This document shows, piece after piece, positions 26,133-35,024 of a stretch of 64,000 nucleotides of DNA. This stretch comes from Moraxella macacae 0408225 (GTDB taxonomy: Bacteria > Pseudomonadota > Gammaproteobacteria > Pseudomonadales > Moraxellaceae). Position 1 is the stretch's first letter. Each line of letters opens with the position of its first letter. Position numbers and translations under genes: made by a program. The notes below the pieces were generated by a model, which was given only the letters and a program-made list of their open reading frames with translations, was not told the DNA's origin and made no database searches. The stretch is from NCBI RefSeq assembly GCF_000320365.1, contig NZ_ANIN01000002.1:62001-126000 (forward strand), written 5' to 3'.

Positions 26133-26684
26133 ATGAAAAATAAACCATATTTAACCGTGCTATTTTGCACCATATTGTTTAGCCAATCTGCGTTTGCTAT
26201 TTACATTCCTGATCTGTTTGGAGCGTATCAGCGCGGAATGGAGCAAGCTCAACGCGACAATGCCCGAGATGCTTATTATTACCAACAATTAAATCAACCT
26301 AAAATTTTCTTTGAGGTGATTAATAGAAAAAGCGACAAAACAAAAAATAATTTTAACCTGTCTGTGAAAAACGGTGATATGTTGTGTTGGAGTGTTTATA
26401 ACCTTGCATATGATGGTGTATATCAATCTCTAGAAATTATCAACATGCCTTATCAAGGTGAATTTACCGGTCAATCGCTAAATAATGATCAACAAGCCAT
26501 AATAAATAAAATGTATTTAAACAAAAATACAATTGCATTTACCAAAAAGTTAATCAGCGAAGATAATCAGATTTATACTTGTTGGGGGTTTCACCCGAAA
26601 AATACTCCAAAGGGCAAATATATCATTTCTATTGTGGTGGGTAATAGAGATTTTGGTGCAAAGATGTTTAATATTGTAGATTGA
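26133..26684 (+). CDS. Secreted protein of unknown function
   Basis: 183 residues with a signal peptide (LFCTILFSQSAFA). A polar helical stretch (YQRGMEQAQRDNARDAYYYQ) is followed by a probable beta domain with two cysteines, both in a CW pair (MLCWSVYNL and YTCWGFHP). Not recognised. Sixth gene of the operon, 8 bp after the previous stop; AAGGATTC is the ribosome binding site. Confidence 0.58.
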   Translation: MKNKPYLTVLFCTILFSQSAFAIYIPDLFGAYQRGMEQAQRDNARDAYYYQQLNQPKIFFEVINRKSDKTKNNFNLSVKNGDMLCWSVYNLAYDGVYQSLEIINMPYQGEFTGQSLNNDQQAIINKMYLNKNTIAFTKKLISEDNQIYTCWGFHPKNTPKGKYIISIVVGNRDFGAKMFNIVD

Positions 26685-26693
26685 GTAATTATT

Positions 26694-28589
26694 ATGTTGA
26701 AGAAAATGTTGAAGAAAATTTGGTATTTTTTAACTTTTAAGACTTATGGGAGCAATCTGTTAGATTCAGATGGTGCAAAGCACTTAAGTGCGATTGCGGT
26801 GATTGTGTCGCTTGCTGCCTTGTCTGAGGGTTTTGCATGGGGGCATTTTGGCAGCAGTTTTACACCTGATAATCCAATCTTAGGTAGGGCTGCGCTTGGT
26901 ATCTTTGTTTTTTTGTTATTTTGGTTTTTTGATCGCACCATGATAACGCAAGATATGATGGGTGAAGAACACGCCAAAGTTTTAGAAGGAGAGGAGTATG
27001 ATTCAAAAGAAAAGAAGAATACATTTATTTTTCTTGTACAATTAATTAAAAAAAATAAGAGCATATTTATTTTTGCTATACGATTGGTTATCGTGGTAGT
27101 ATCTTTGCGTATTACTGCTCCGTTTTTGACCCAGTTAGTCTTTAAAGCAGATATTGAAAAAGAAATACAAGTTCAATATCAAGACAGTATAGAAAAAGCC
27201 AAAGAAGAAACTCTTGGCAAAATAGAGCAAAAAATTAGCGAACAAGAAAACCATGTTCGCGAAATTAATGAAAAACTGCAACAAGAACTTAGTGGCAAAC
27301 GTGGCACAGGATATGGCAAAGGCGTGGTAGCCCAAAGTATTGAGGCTGAACTTGCTGCTGCAAGTGCTGAATTTGAACAGCTAAAAGAACAATTAGCCAA
27401 CACCAAAACTCGTTTGGATAATGCCATTATCCAAGATGACACTAAAACTTTGGAAAGTTTTGGCATTTTTATCGTCAAAGACAGTCCGCTTTTTCGTGCA
27501 AACTCTATCCAAAAATTAAAAACTCAGCCTGCTTTTCAAAATATCGAATGGGGTGTAAATGGCTTTTTAATATTGTTGGGTGTGATTTTAATTTTATCCA
27601 AATTGTTACAGCCGTATTCACTTAAAATGTATTACTCATCACGCTTACAAGAAGCATGGAGAAATTACAAAGAAGGCAATTATGATGATTATTTGCTTGA
27701 AAATGAAAAAAGCACTCGCATTCCAACCGATCCGATGCCACAGACATTTGAAAAAATTGCCATTCATTACGCCCAAACCAAAAACCAACGCCTAAAAGAC
27801 GATGCCGAACACAAAGAAAAAATAAAACAAGCAGCATTGCAAGCTGAGCTTGAGCAACAAAAACTCAAAGAAAGCGAAAAGGCATATGATGAACATCACG
27901 CCAAAGAATTACAAAACAGCAGTTATGAATTTAAGGTAACAGGTGAGAAAAAAGAGCGGGTTGGTAATGCTTTAGATCAGACGCGTGATTATAAACAAAG
28001 GCTTATGCAAGAAAAACATCTTGATAAACAACTGTTAGAGGATAGAAAAAACCAAGTGGAACAAGAGTTGTTTGAGGTCAAGCGTATTTACGAAAGTCAA
28101 TACGAAGATGCGATGGCACGCCAAAAACGCATGGAAAACGAACAAAGCAAATTGCTTGAATTACAACAAATTGCCAATGAACGCGAACAAAAAGACAAAT
28201 CAAATGTAGAAAATGTAAAATCATTTATCGCAGTACAAGATGCTATAGAAGATCAAAAGCAAAAGATTAAAAACATGCAAGACAATCATTTAACTTTTGA
28301 GCGCGATATGAACATTCATAAAGAAAAAGTGGATAATCTTGAAAGTGAACTCGGTCGTATCATTGTGCAAACGCAAGCCATAAATGAAGAAATAGCAAGG
28401 CTTGATGAAAATATTGCAGTTTTAGAATGGGATAAAATAAAATTTTTTACCGACATTGCTAAAAACAGTCCCACCATTTATGCAAAAGGCGATGATATCG
28501 AGTTGGGTTGTATGATAAAAAAGATAAAAGAAAACAATGGTGTGTATGAGTTTACGCATTTTAACAACAACTCAAAAACAAATCGATGA
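26694..28589 (+). CDS. DUF4407-like membrane protein with long coiled coils
   Basis: 631 residues. Three helices lie at about 30-50, 63-82 and 120-147, then a long coiled-coil segment (150-250, KIEQKISEQENHVREINEKL), a fourth helix (about 282-302, GFLILLGVILILSKLL), and a C-terminal coiled coil of about 270 residues rich in Glu, Lys and Gln. The layout, with FAWGHFG and FFDRTMI, fits DUF4407 membrane proteins of unknown function. Last gene of the operon, 9 bp after the previous stop, convergent with the minus-strand glycosyltransferase 30 bp on. Confidence 0.65.
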   Translation: MLKKMLKKIWYFLTFKTYGSNLLDSDGAKHLSAIAVIVSLAALSEGFAWGHFGSSFTPDNPILGRAALGIFVFLLFWFFDRTMITQDMMGEEHAKVLEGEEYDSKEKKNTFIFLVQLIKKNKSIFIFAIRLVIVVVSLRITAPFLTQLVFKADIEKEIQVQYQDSIEKAKEETLGKIEQKISEQENHVREINEKLQQELSGKRGTGYGKGVVAQSIEAELAAASAEFEQLKEQLANTKTRLDNAIIQDDTKTLESFGIFIVKDSPLFRANSIQKLKTQPAFQNIEWGVNGFLILLGVILILSKLLQPYSLKMYYSSRLQEAWRNYKEGNYDDYLLENEKSTRIPTDPMPQTFEKIAIHYAQTKNQRLKDDAEHKEKIKQAALQAELEQQKLKESEKAYDEHHAKELQNSSYEFKVTGEKKERVGNALDQTRDYKQRLMQEKHLDKQLLEDRKNQVEQELFEVKRIYESQYEDAMARQKRMENEQSKLLELQQIANEREQKDKSNVENVKSFIAVQDAIEDQKQKIKNMQDNHLTFERDMNIHKEKVDNLESELGRIIVQTQAINEEIARLDENIAVLEWDKIKFFTDIAKNSPTIYAKGDDIELGCMIKKIKENNGVYEFTHFNNNSKTNR

Positions 28590-28619
28590 TAAATTTCTTA
28601 TGCCAAAACTTTCAAAAAT

Positions 28620-29426
28620 TTACCGCCAAAACTCTGTAATCCACGGCGTAGGCAGTATTTTGCGATACCATTTGCCCGTTTTGCCGATGATGGCATCTGG
28701 CGGGTTGACTTCACCGTGAAAAATCACCATTTTGGCATTTTTTGGCAATATTGGCGGGGTTGTAAAACTTAAAGGAAACGGCTGTACGCATTGGTATTTG
28801 AAACTTACGCACCAAGATTTATCCCAATATTCAAGGTGGTGGTGCTCACGCAAATAATTGGATAAAAACGCTTGTTCATGCCGAACTTCACGGCGGATTT
28901 TGTCAAAATTTTGCTCAAAATAATTAAGCAGATTTGGATAAGTATTGTAGCCAACCTTAAAGCGATACACAGATGAATTGCCAACCATACGCCAAGGTTT
29001 TTTCCAATCACGGATAATCATCACGCTGTCATCATGTTTTGCCTTATGGTGAAAAAAACAGTCAATATTTGCCACAATGACAATGTCAATGTCTAAAAAT
29101 AAAGCCGTGCCTTTTAAACCGTATAAGTCAGGTTTAAACGTGGTGAGTTTTTTCCATCCTCTCTCGGGTAAATTAGCGGGCAAATTTGGCGGTAGGTTTA
29201 GTGTGGGAATGGGATAGCAAGTTACCCTAGGGTCAATGCCTGTACTGTCATCGGTTAGGCAAATCATCTCAAAGGGTAGGGTGAGGTTTTTTGTTACCAT
29301 ATTGTAAAGGCGGTTGACGTATTCTGCGGGATATTTTTTGCCCCATTTCATGCAGATGATGTAGCGGTTGTCGCTCGTTGCTTGCTTGGTTTTTTGGCTG
29401 ATTTCTTGGTTGATGGCATCGGTCAT
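28620..29426 (-). CDS. Putative glycosyltransferase
   Basis: A 268-residue cytoplasmic protein with a GT-A-type DxD motif in TALFLDIDIVIVANID (about 125-140) and the N-terminal RYIICMKWGKKYPAEYVNRL typical of hexosyltransferases distantly like family 8. The acceptor is unknown; LOS is suggested because the gene overlaps an LpxL-like acyltransferase by 4 bp (ATGA). The operon reads aspS, acyltransferase, this gene. Confidence 0.7.
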   Translation of the reverse strand: MTDAINQEISQKTKQATSDNRYIICMKWGKKYPAEYVNRLYNMVTKNLTLPFEMICLTDDSTGIDPRVTCYPIPTLNLPPNLPANLPERGWKKLTTFKPDLYGLKGTALFLDIDIVIVANIDCFFHHKAKHDDSVMIIRDWKKPWRMVGNSSVYRFKVGYNTYPNLLNYFEQNFDKIRREVRHEQAFLSNYLREHHHLEYWDKSWCVSFKYQCVQPFPLSFTTPPILPKNAKMVIFHGEVNPPDAIIGKTGKWYRKILPTPWITEFWR

Positions 29427-30355
29427 TGGGTGTCTCTTATTGCTAAGTCTATTGCCAAGCGTTGTTGTAAAATTGTATCAAAATCTAGCAGATACAGATT
29501 TTCGGCAATTGGCGTGTGTTTAAATCTGCGATAGCCCCACATATATTCATCAAAATGCTCGTTTATCATCATTTGCATGGCGTCGTTTAGGGCTTTGGTG
29601 GCAATTTTGCTGTCGTTATGGTATAGATTTTTATCGGTTAAATCGTAACAAAATATATGAAAGCCGTCATTTTTTTGTACGCATGCCAAACCCACCAAGC
29701 TGCACTGCGTTTTACTGGCAAGTTTGGCAGTCAGCGTCCCCGTCAGTGTTGGTATGCCAAAAAACGGCACAATCACGCCGCCGTTTTTATCGGGTACATG
29801 GTCGGGTAAAATGATGCTAAATCCGCCGTTTTTTAAGGTTTTAAAAATTGCTTTGACACCACTGGCATCGGTTGGTACTAAAGTGGCATTTAAGCGTTCG
29901 CGGCCTTTACGGATAATGCGATCAACTTGCTTGTTGTGTAAGGGTTTGTACATGATGGTCGGATTGCCAAAACCATTGAGCCACGCATTCATCATCTCCC
30001 ACGCACCGATGTGTGGCACGATAGCAAGCATGCCGTTTGGATTTTTTAAAGCGTTTTGTAAAATGGCTTGATTGTGAACTTGGCTGATTTGGTTGATTGC
30101 CCAATTGGTTGGCATGATCCACGTTTTGGCACTGATAAAGGTGTTATTTAACTGATTATACAGAGCTTTTGTAACCAATTGCTTGCGTTCGTCATCTTTT
30201 TGGGTGGGGTTAACCAACATAAGGTTGATATTAATACTGCGATACAGGCTTGAGTTTTTAAACAATACCAATACCCATGATAAAAACCATGCCAATGCGG
30301 ATAAAAACCACAAGGGCATGACTTTTAATAGTGAAAATAATAGCGAGTACATCAT
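29423..30355 (-). CDS. LpxL/HtrB-type lipid A acyltransferase
   Basis: 310 residues with an N-terminal membrane helix (FLSALAWFLSWVLVLF) and the acyltransferase HX4E motif HIGAWE, followed by the second conserved block PDHVPDKNGGVIVPFFG. It should transfer a secondary acyl chain from acyl-ACP onto lipid A at the inner membrane. Whether it is LpxL or LpxM cannot be decided. It lies 44 bp downstream of aspS and overlaps the next glycosyltransferase by 4 bp. Confidence 0.87.
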   Translation of the reverse strand: MMYSLLFSLLKVMPLWFLSALAWFLSWVLVLFKNSSLYRSININLMLVNPTQKDDERKQLVTKALYNQLNNTFISAKTWIMPTNWAINQISQVHNQAILQNALKNPNGMLAIVPHIGAWEMMNAWLNGFGNPTIMYKPLHNKQVDRIIRKGRERLNATLVPTDASGVKAIFKTLKNGGFSIILPDHVPDKNGGVIVPFFGIPTLTGTLTAKLASKTQCSLVGLACVQKNDGFHIFCYDLTDKNLYHNDSKIATKALNDAMQMMINEHFDEYMWGYRRFKHTPIAENLYLLDFDTILQQRLAIDLAIRDTQ

Positions 30356-30399
30356 TCAGAGAGATTAACTAACATAATTTAAACCAACTTTTAAATTAA

Positions 30400-32202
30400 T
30401 TAATCAGCTTTTTTCTCTTTTTCACGCACACGAATGCCTAATTCGCGTAATTGTTTGTTATCCACTTGGGCAGGGGCTTCGGTGAGTGGACAATCGGCGG
30501 TTTTGGTCTTAGGAAAAGCGATGACGTCGCGGATAGAGCTTGCTCCTGTCATTAACATAACCAAACGGTCAAGGCCAAATGCCAAACCTCCGTGTGGCGG
30601 TGCACCGTATTTTAACGCATTTAGTAAGAATGAAAATTTTTCTTCGGCTTCTGATTCATCAATACCTAAGGCCTCAAACACGGCTTTTTGCATGTCTAAT
30701 GTATTGATACGAAGTGATCCGCCTCCGATTTCTGTACCGTTTAATACCATGTCATAAGCAACAGAAAGGGCGGTTGCTGGGCTGTTTTTCATTTCTGCAA
30801 CGCTGCCTTTTGGCTTGGTAAAGGGGTGATGTACCGAAGTCCATTTACCATCATCGGTTTCTTCAAACATCGGAAAATCAACCACCCAAAGCGGTGCCCA
30901 TGCACAAGTTGCCATGTTTAAATCATGGCCAATTTTGACACGCAATGCCCCCATCGCATCATTGACGATTTTGGCTTTATCCGCTCCAAAGAAAATAATA
31001 TCACCTGTTTTGGCTTCGGTGCGTTTTATCAATTCTACCAATACGTCATCAGTCATGTTTTTGATAATCGGAGATTGTAAGCCTGACTCTTTATCCACGC
31101 CGTTGTTGATATTGCTTGCATCATTGACTTTGATGTAGGCTAAGCCTTTTGCTCCATAAATGCCAACAAATTTGGTGTATTCATCAATTTGTTTGCGAGT
31201 TAGTTCGCTGCCATTTGGTACACGCAAGGCAACCACACGCCCTTTTGGATCATTGGCAGGGGCTGAAAAAACTTTAAATTCCACGTTTTGCATGATGTCA
31301 GCGACGTCAATCAGTTTCATAGGAATGCGTAAATCAGGCTTATCAGAGGCATAATCACGCATAGCCTCTGCATAAGGCATACGTTGGAATTTGTCAAATG
31401 TTACCCCCAACAACTCATCAAAAAGTTTAACCGTCATGCCCTCCATCAGATCCATGATGTCATTGTCATCAAGAAATGAGGTTTCGATGTCAATTTGGGT
31501 GAATTCTGGTTGACGGTCAGCACGCAAATCCTCATCACGAAAACATTTGGCAATTTGGTAATATCGGTCAATGCCACCCACCATTAACAATTGCTTAAAC
31601 AATTGTGGTGATTGGGGCAGAGCGTAAAAATCACCATTGGATACACGGCTAGGCACAAGATAATCACGCGCACCTTCAGGAGTGGCACGGGTTAAAATGG
31701 GGGTTTCTACGTCCAAAAAACCATGATCGTCAAGGTAATTACGGATTAAAGTTGTTACTTTTGAGCGAAAACGCAAACGTTCAAGCATTTCAGGACGGCG
31801 AATGTCTAAGAAACGATATTTTAAGCGAATGTCTTCAGAAACGGTAATAAAATCATCGTTTAAAGGAAAAGGTGGGGTTTCAGATTCAGCGACAATGCTG
31901 ATTTTTTCGGCAACCAATTCAATTTTACCACTTTTGTGATCAAGGTTAAACGCACTTTCATCACGCATACGCACTTTGCCTGTGATTTGCAAGATGTACT
32001 CGTTACGCATTTTGCCTGCTGCTTCGTAAAGGGCAGGATCATCTTCTTTTTCAACAATAACTTGAAGCAATCCATCGCGATCGCGTAAATCAAAAAAGAT
32101 AACATGACTGTGATCGCGACGGCGATGCACCCAGCCTACAGTGGTAACGGTTTGTCCTACAAGCTCTTCGGTAATACTACCGCAATAATGTGTACGCATC
32201 AT
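30400..32202 (-). CDS. aspS: Aspartyl-tRNA synthetase, probably non-discriminating
   Basis: 600 residues: N-terminal OB-fold anticodon domain, class II core with [16 protein letters not shown], the bacterial GAD insertion, and motif 3 [12 protein letters not shown]. The segment after the OB strand reads [16 protein letters not shown]; His after RD (where E. coli has Leu) is the mark of enzymes that also charge tRNA-Asn for GatCAB, so dual specificity is inferred. The following Ser-His replaces the common Gly-Gly. The track start is 33 codons too early; MMRTHYCG is the family start. First gene of an operon with the acyltransferase and glycosyltransferase. Confidence 0.95.
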   Translation of the reverse strand: MMRTHYCGSITEELVGQTVTTVGWVHRRRDHSHVIFFDLRDRDGLLQVIVEKEDDPALYEAAGKMRNEYILQITGKVRMRDESAFNLDHKSGKIELVAEKISIVAESETPPFPLNDDFITVSEDIRLKYRFLDIRRPEMLERLRFRSKVTTLIRNYLDDHGFLDVETPILTRATPEGARDYLVPSRVSNGDFYALPQSPQLFKQLLMVGGIDRYYQIAKCFRDEDLRADRQPEFTQIDIETSFLDDNDIMDLMEGMTVKLFDELLGVTFDKFQRMPYAEAMRDYASDKPDLRIPMKLIDVADIMQNVEFKVFSAPANDPKGRVVALRVPNGSELTRKQIDEYTKFVGIYGAKGLAYIKVNDASNINNGVDKESGLQSPIIKNMTDDVLVELIKRTEAKTGDIIFFGADKAKIVNDAMGALRVKIGHDLNMATCAWAPLWVVDFPMFEETDDGKWTSVHHPFTKPKGSVAEMKNSPATALSVAYDMVLNGTEIGGGSLRINTLDMQKAVFEALGIDESEAEEKFSFLLNALKYGAPPHGGLAFGLDRLVMLMTGASSIRDVIAFPKTKTADCPLTEAPAQVDNKQLRELGIRVREKEKKAD

Positions 32203-32378
32203 GAATATTAATCCAAAAAAATAAAGAAAAATTAAACGTGTATTATGCCTTTTTTGGGTGGCTTGTGCAAGTTTTAATCCAATTGGCTTGTTAAAAACCA
32301 AAAAATAAAAAACAGCTGATGATTGAAATAAAAAAAATCGTCGTTATTATAAAGAATATTTTTGATAAATTTAACAGC

Positions 32379-32406
32379 ATTTAACAACCAATATTTAACA
32401 ACCAAT
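32379..32406. repeat. 14-bp direct tandem repeat upstream of sohB
   Basis: Two exact copies of ATTTAACAACCAAT, followed by decayed copies to about 32450. It lies in the sohB leader. Confidence 0.85.
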
Positions 32407-32473
32407 ATTTAACAACAAGCATTTAGTACTAAACATTTAACAACAAACATTGAACAACAAAACAGGAATAAAC

Positions 32474-33445
32474 ATGCTATTTCAATCGCAAAAACAACCA
32501 ACTGAACTTAAAATCACCCATTTAAACAAAGTGCAAAATCAGCACAAACAGCAACTGATGTTAGAAATTGCCAATAAAAAAGCAGTTAAACAATTTGTTA
32601 AACAAATCTTAAAAGACACAGCAAAACTTGCCAAAAATAAAGACAAACCTAATAATGTGTATGTGCTTGATTTTCATGGTGATATTAAGGCGAGTGACAC
32701 ACAACAACTGCGCGAAGAAATTAGCGTGATTTTATCCACAGCCAATCAGGGTGATGAGGTTGTGGTTCGCTTGGAGTCGCCGGGCGGTATGGTGCATGGT
32801 TATGGATTGGCGGCCGCCCAGTTGGCTAGAATTAAAGAAGCAGGGTTGTACCTAACTGTATGCGTGGATAAGGTTGCAGCCAGTGGCGGTTATATGATGG
32901 CGTGCGTGGCTGACAAAATTGTGTGTGCTCCGTTTGCGGTGGTAGGTTCTATCGGTGTTGTGGCGCAAGTGCCAAATTTTTATGATTTTTTACAAAAACA
33001 CGATGTGGATATGAATGTGTTTACCGCGGGTAAATACAAACGCACCGTAACTGTTTTTGGTAAAAATGATGCCGAAGATAAACAAAAATTTCAACAAGAA
33101 TTGGAACAAACTCACCAACTATTCCAAGATTTTGTTACCAAATACCGCCCACAGCTTGAACTTGACAAAGTTGCTACAGGCGAAACGTGGTATGGTGAAG
33201 ATGCCATTGGGCTAAAATTGGTGGATAAATTACAAACATCGGACAGTTATTTGTTAGATTTGCTAAAAAATCACCAAGTCTATGCTTTACATACGCGTAA
33301 AAAACCAACCCTTGCAGAAAAACTAGGTTTTGCTCAAGTTAGCCAAAATTTGTTAAAAACAGCCGTAGATACCGCAGTGGATAAAATGCCAGATGTGTTG
33401 GCAACATTAGAAAACAGCAAATTGCCAATGTTTAAAGCCAAATAG
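32474..33445 (+). CDS. sohB: SohB/SppA-like serine peptidase
   Basis: 323 residues of the S49 (signal peptide peptidase A) family. The Ser-Lys dyad is visible: catalytic Ser in VAASGGYMMACVADKI and Lys in FTAGKYKRTVT; RLESPGGMVHGYG and GSIGVVAQVPNF are canonical for SohB. The start at 32474 has AGGAATAAAC; the track start is 8 codons earlier. Unlike E. coli SohB there is no obvious N-terminal transmembrane helix, only a charged helical region, so localisation is uncertain. Its final codons and stop are repeated in tandem just downstream. Confidence 0.9.
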   Translation: MLFQSQKQPTELKITHLNKVQNQHKQQLMLEIANKKAVKQFVKQILKDTAKLAKNKDKPNNVYVLDFHGDIKASDTQQLREEISVILSTANQGDEVVVRLESPGGMVHGYGLAAAQLARIKEAGLYLTVCVDKVAASGGYMMACVADKIVCAPFAVVGSIGVVAQVPNFYDFLQKHDVDMNVFTAGKYKRTVTVFGKNDAEDKQKFQQELEQTHQLFQDFVTKYRPQLELDKVATGETWYGEDAIGLKLVDKLQTSDSYLLDLLKNHQVYALHTRKKPTLAEKLGFAQVSQNLLKTAVDTAVDKMPDVLATLENSKLPMFKAK

Positions 33446-33485
33446 TTGCTTAAAGCCAAATAATTGCTTAAAGCTAAATACTTGC
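33432..33485. repeat. 18-bp direct repeat, three copies, spanning the sohB stop codon
   Basis: Units TTAAAGCCAAATAGTTGC, TTAAAGCCAAATAATTGC and TTAAAGCTAAATACTTGC. The first holds the last codons and TAG of sohB. The period is a multiple of three, so a second in-frame stop (TAA) is repeated 18 bp on. Confidence 0.95.
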
Positions 33486-33504
33486 AAAAAAGTGTTGCTT
33501 AAAA

Positions 33505-33538
33505 AAATAAACCGTTAATGTGATAACGGTTTATTTTA
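33505..33538. terminator. Bidirectional terminator between sohB and the desaturase
   Basis: AAATAAACCGTTA-ATGTGA-TAACGGTTTATTT, a perfect 13-bp stem with A-run before and T-run after, serving both convergent genes. Confidence 0.88.
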
Positions 33539-33557
33539 GTTTTGGTAAAATGTTTGG

Positions 33558-34736
33558 TTAAGCGTTTTTCATTTTTCCTGTATTCCAATGACTTAGTGCT
33601 CGTTCTACTTGGGTGCTATGCCACTTGAGTTTTTGTTCAATTTGCAAAAATTGTTCTTTTAATTTTTCATCTGCTTCGTGTAAGCGTTGGGCAAATTCGG
33701 TTTTTTTCAGTTCAATTGCTTGAGTTTTTAGATTTTGCCATTCTAGTAAGGTTTGTTTGAAGGCTTGTTGTTCTTGTTGAATTTTTTCTTTAAATAATTG
33801 AAATTCAGTGGTTAGGTTGCCTTTAAAATTATCAATTTGGCTTTGTGCCTGTTTAAAGCGCATTTCAGCTTGGGCGTGCTGGATAGCCACTTCAGGTACG
33901 CGTTTTAATTCCTTTGCCAAACCAACTTTTGACAATCCGTAAATAATCCATTTGGTCGGATCGTATTGCCACCATTTAACGCCATTGCGGTAATCGTATT
34001 GGAAATAGTGGTGATAATTGTGATAACCCTCGCCCCAGGTAAAAATTGCCAAAATCGCATTGTCGCGTGCGGTATTGCTATCAGTGTACGGTCGTGTACC
34101 AAACATATGACACAGTGAATTGATAAAAAAGGTAAAATGATGACTTAATACCAAACGCAATAAACCTGCTAAAATCAACGCACCAACCACATCTCCAACC
34201 AACCAACCAAGCAACATCGGAATACCAAAGTTGGCAAGCACTGTCCAAAATCCGTAATATTTGTGTTGAATTTGCAATACTTTATCAGCAGTTAAATCAG
34301 GAATGTTTTTGTAATCAAACTGTCCGCTTGGATAATTGCGTAGCATCCAACCCAAATGCGAAAACCAAAAACCACGCTTGGCAGAGTAAGGATCTTGCTC
34401 GGTATCATCTACATGGCGGTGATGCATGCGATGTCCTGAACACCAATCAAACACCGAACTTTGCATACTAAACGTACCGCCAATTAGCCAAAACCACTTT
34501 ACCAAAGGGTGCGCTTGATACGAGCGATGTGCCCATAAGCGGTGATAGCCCGCGGTAATGCTAAGGCCTGACCATGCCATACAAAATCCAAACACTGCCC
34601 ATACTTGCCAACTTATGCTATGAGTCCATAGATAATACGGCACTAAAAATAATGCCACGATCGGTGTACTAATCAGCACAATCGCAGGCACCCAATTAAT
34701 CGGTGCATGATCAAAATCAGAATGGGAGTGAGTCAT
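33558..34736 (-). CDS. Delta-9 type acyl-CoA/acyl-lipid desaturase with coiled-coil tail
   Basis: 392 residues. Four hydrophobic segments and the three histidine boxes HRLWAH (about 66-71), HRMHHRH and HNYHHYF define a stearoyl-CoA-type membrane desaturase, which puts a cis double bond in fatty acyl chains with a di-iron centre. After residue about 280 a Gln/Lys/Glu-rich coiled coil of roughly 105 residues follows, longer than the usual enzyme. AGGGCAA precedes the ATG. Convergent with sohB. Confidence 0.9.
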   Translation of the reverse strand: MTHSHSDFDHAPINWVPAIVLISTPIVALFLVPYYLWTHSISWQVWAVFGFCMAWSGLSITAGYHRLWAHRSYQAHPLVKWFWLIGGTFSMQSSVFDWCSGHRMHHRHVDDTEQDPYSAKRGFWFSHLGWMLRNYPSGQFDYKNIPDLTADKVLQIQHKYYGFWTVLANFGIPMLLGWLVGDVVGALILAGLLRLVLSHHFTFFINSLCHMFGTRPYTDSNTARDNAILAIFTWGEGYHNYHHYFQYDYRNGVKWWQYDPTKWIIYGLSKVGLAKELKRVPEVAIQHAQAEMRFKQAQSQIDNFKGNLTTEFQLFKEKIQQEQQAFKQTLLEWQNLKTQAIELKKTEFAQRLHEADEKLKEQFLQIEQKLKWHSTQVERALSHWNTGKMKNA

Positions 34737-35024
34737 AAAATTGCCCTAAATTGAATGTATTGGGTAAAAAACAATGTATTGGATAAAAAAGTGTACAACG
34801 GTTAAACTTGCCTTTGCATTTTACCCTAAAAACTACAAAAAGTGAATAACTGTAAACTTAAATTTTGTAAAAATTTCAACAATTAATTTCAACAATCAAC
34901 TGGCTTAACAAAAAATTACAATCTAACATTCCAAACTTAGTGGCGAATTGTGTGTGAAATTGCTAAACTTAGCCATTTTTTAGCATTTTTGCCAAATTTT
35001 TTGCTAAACTTGAGATGATTGACT

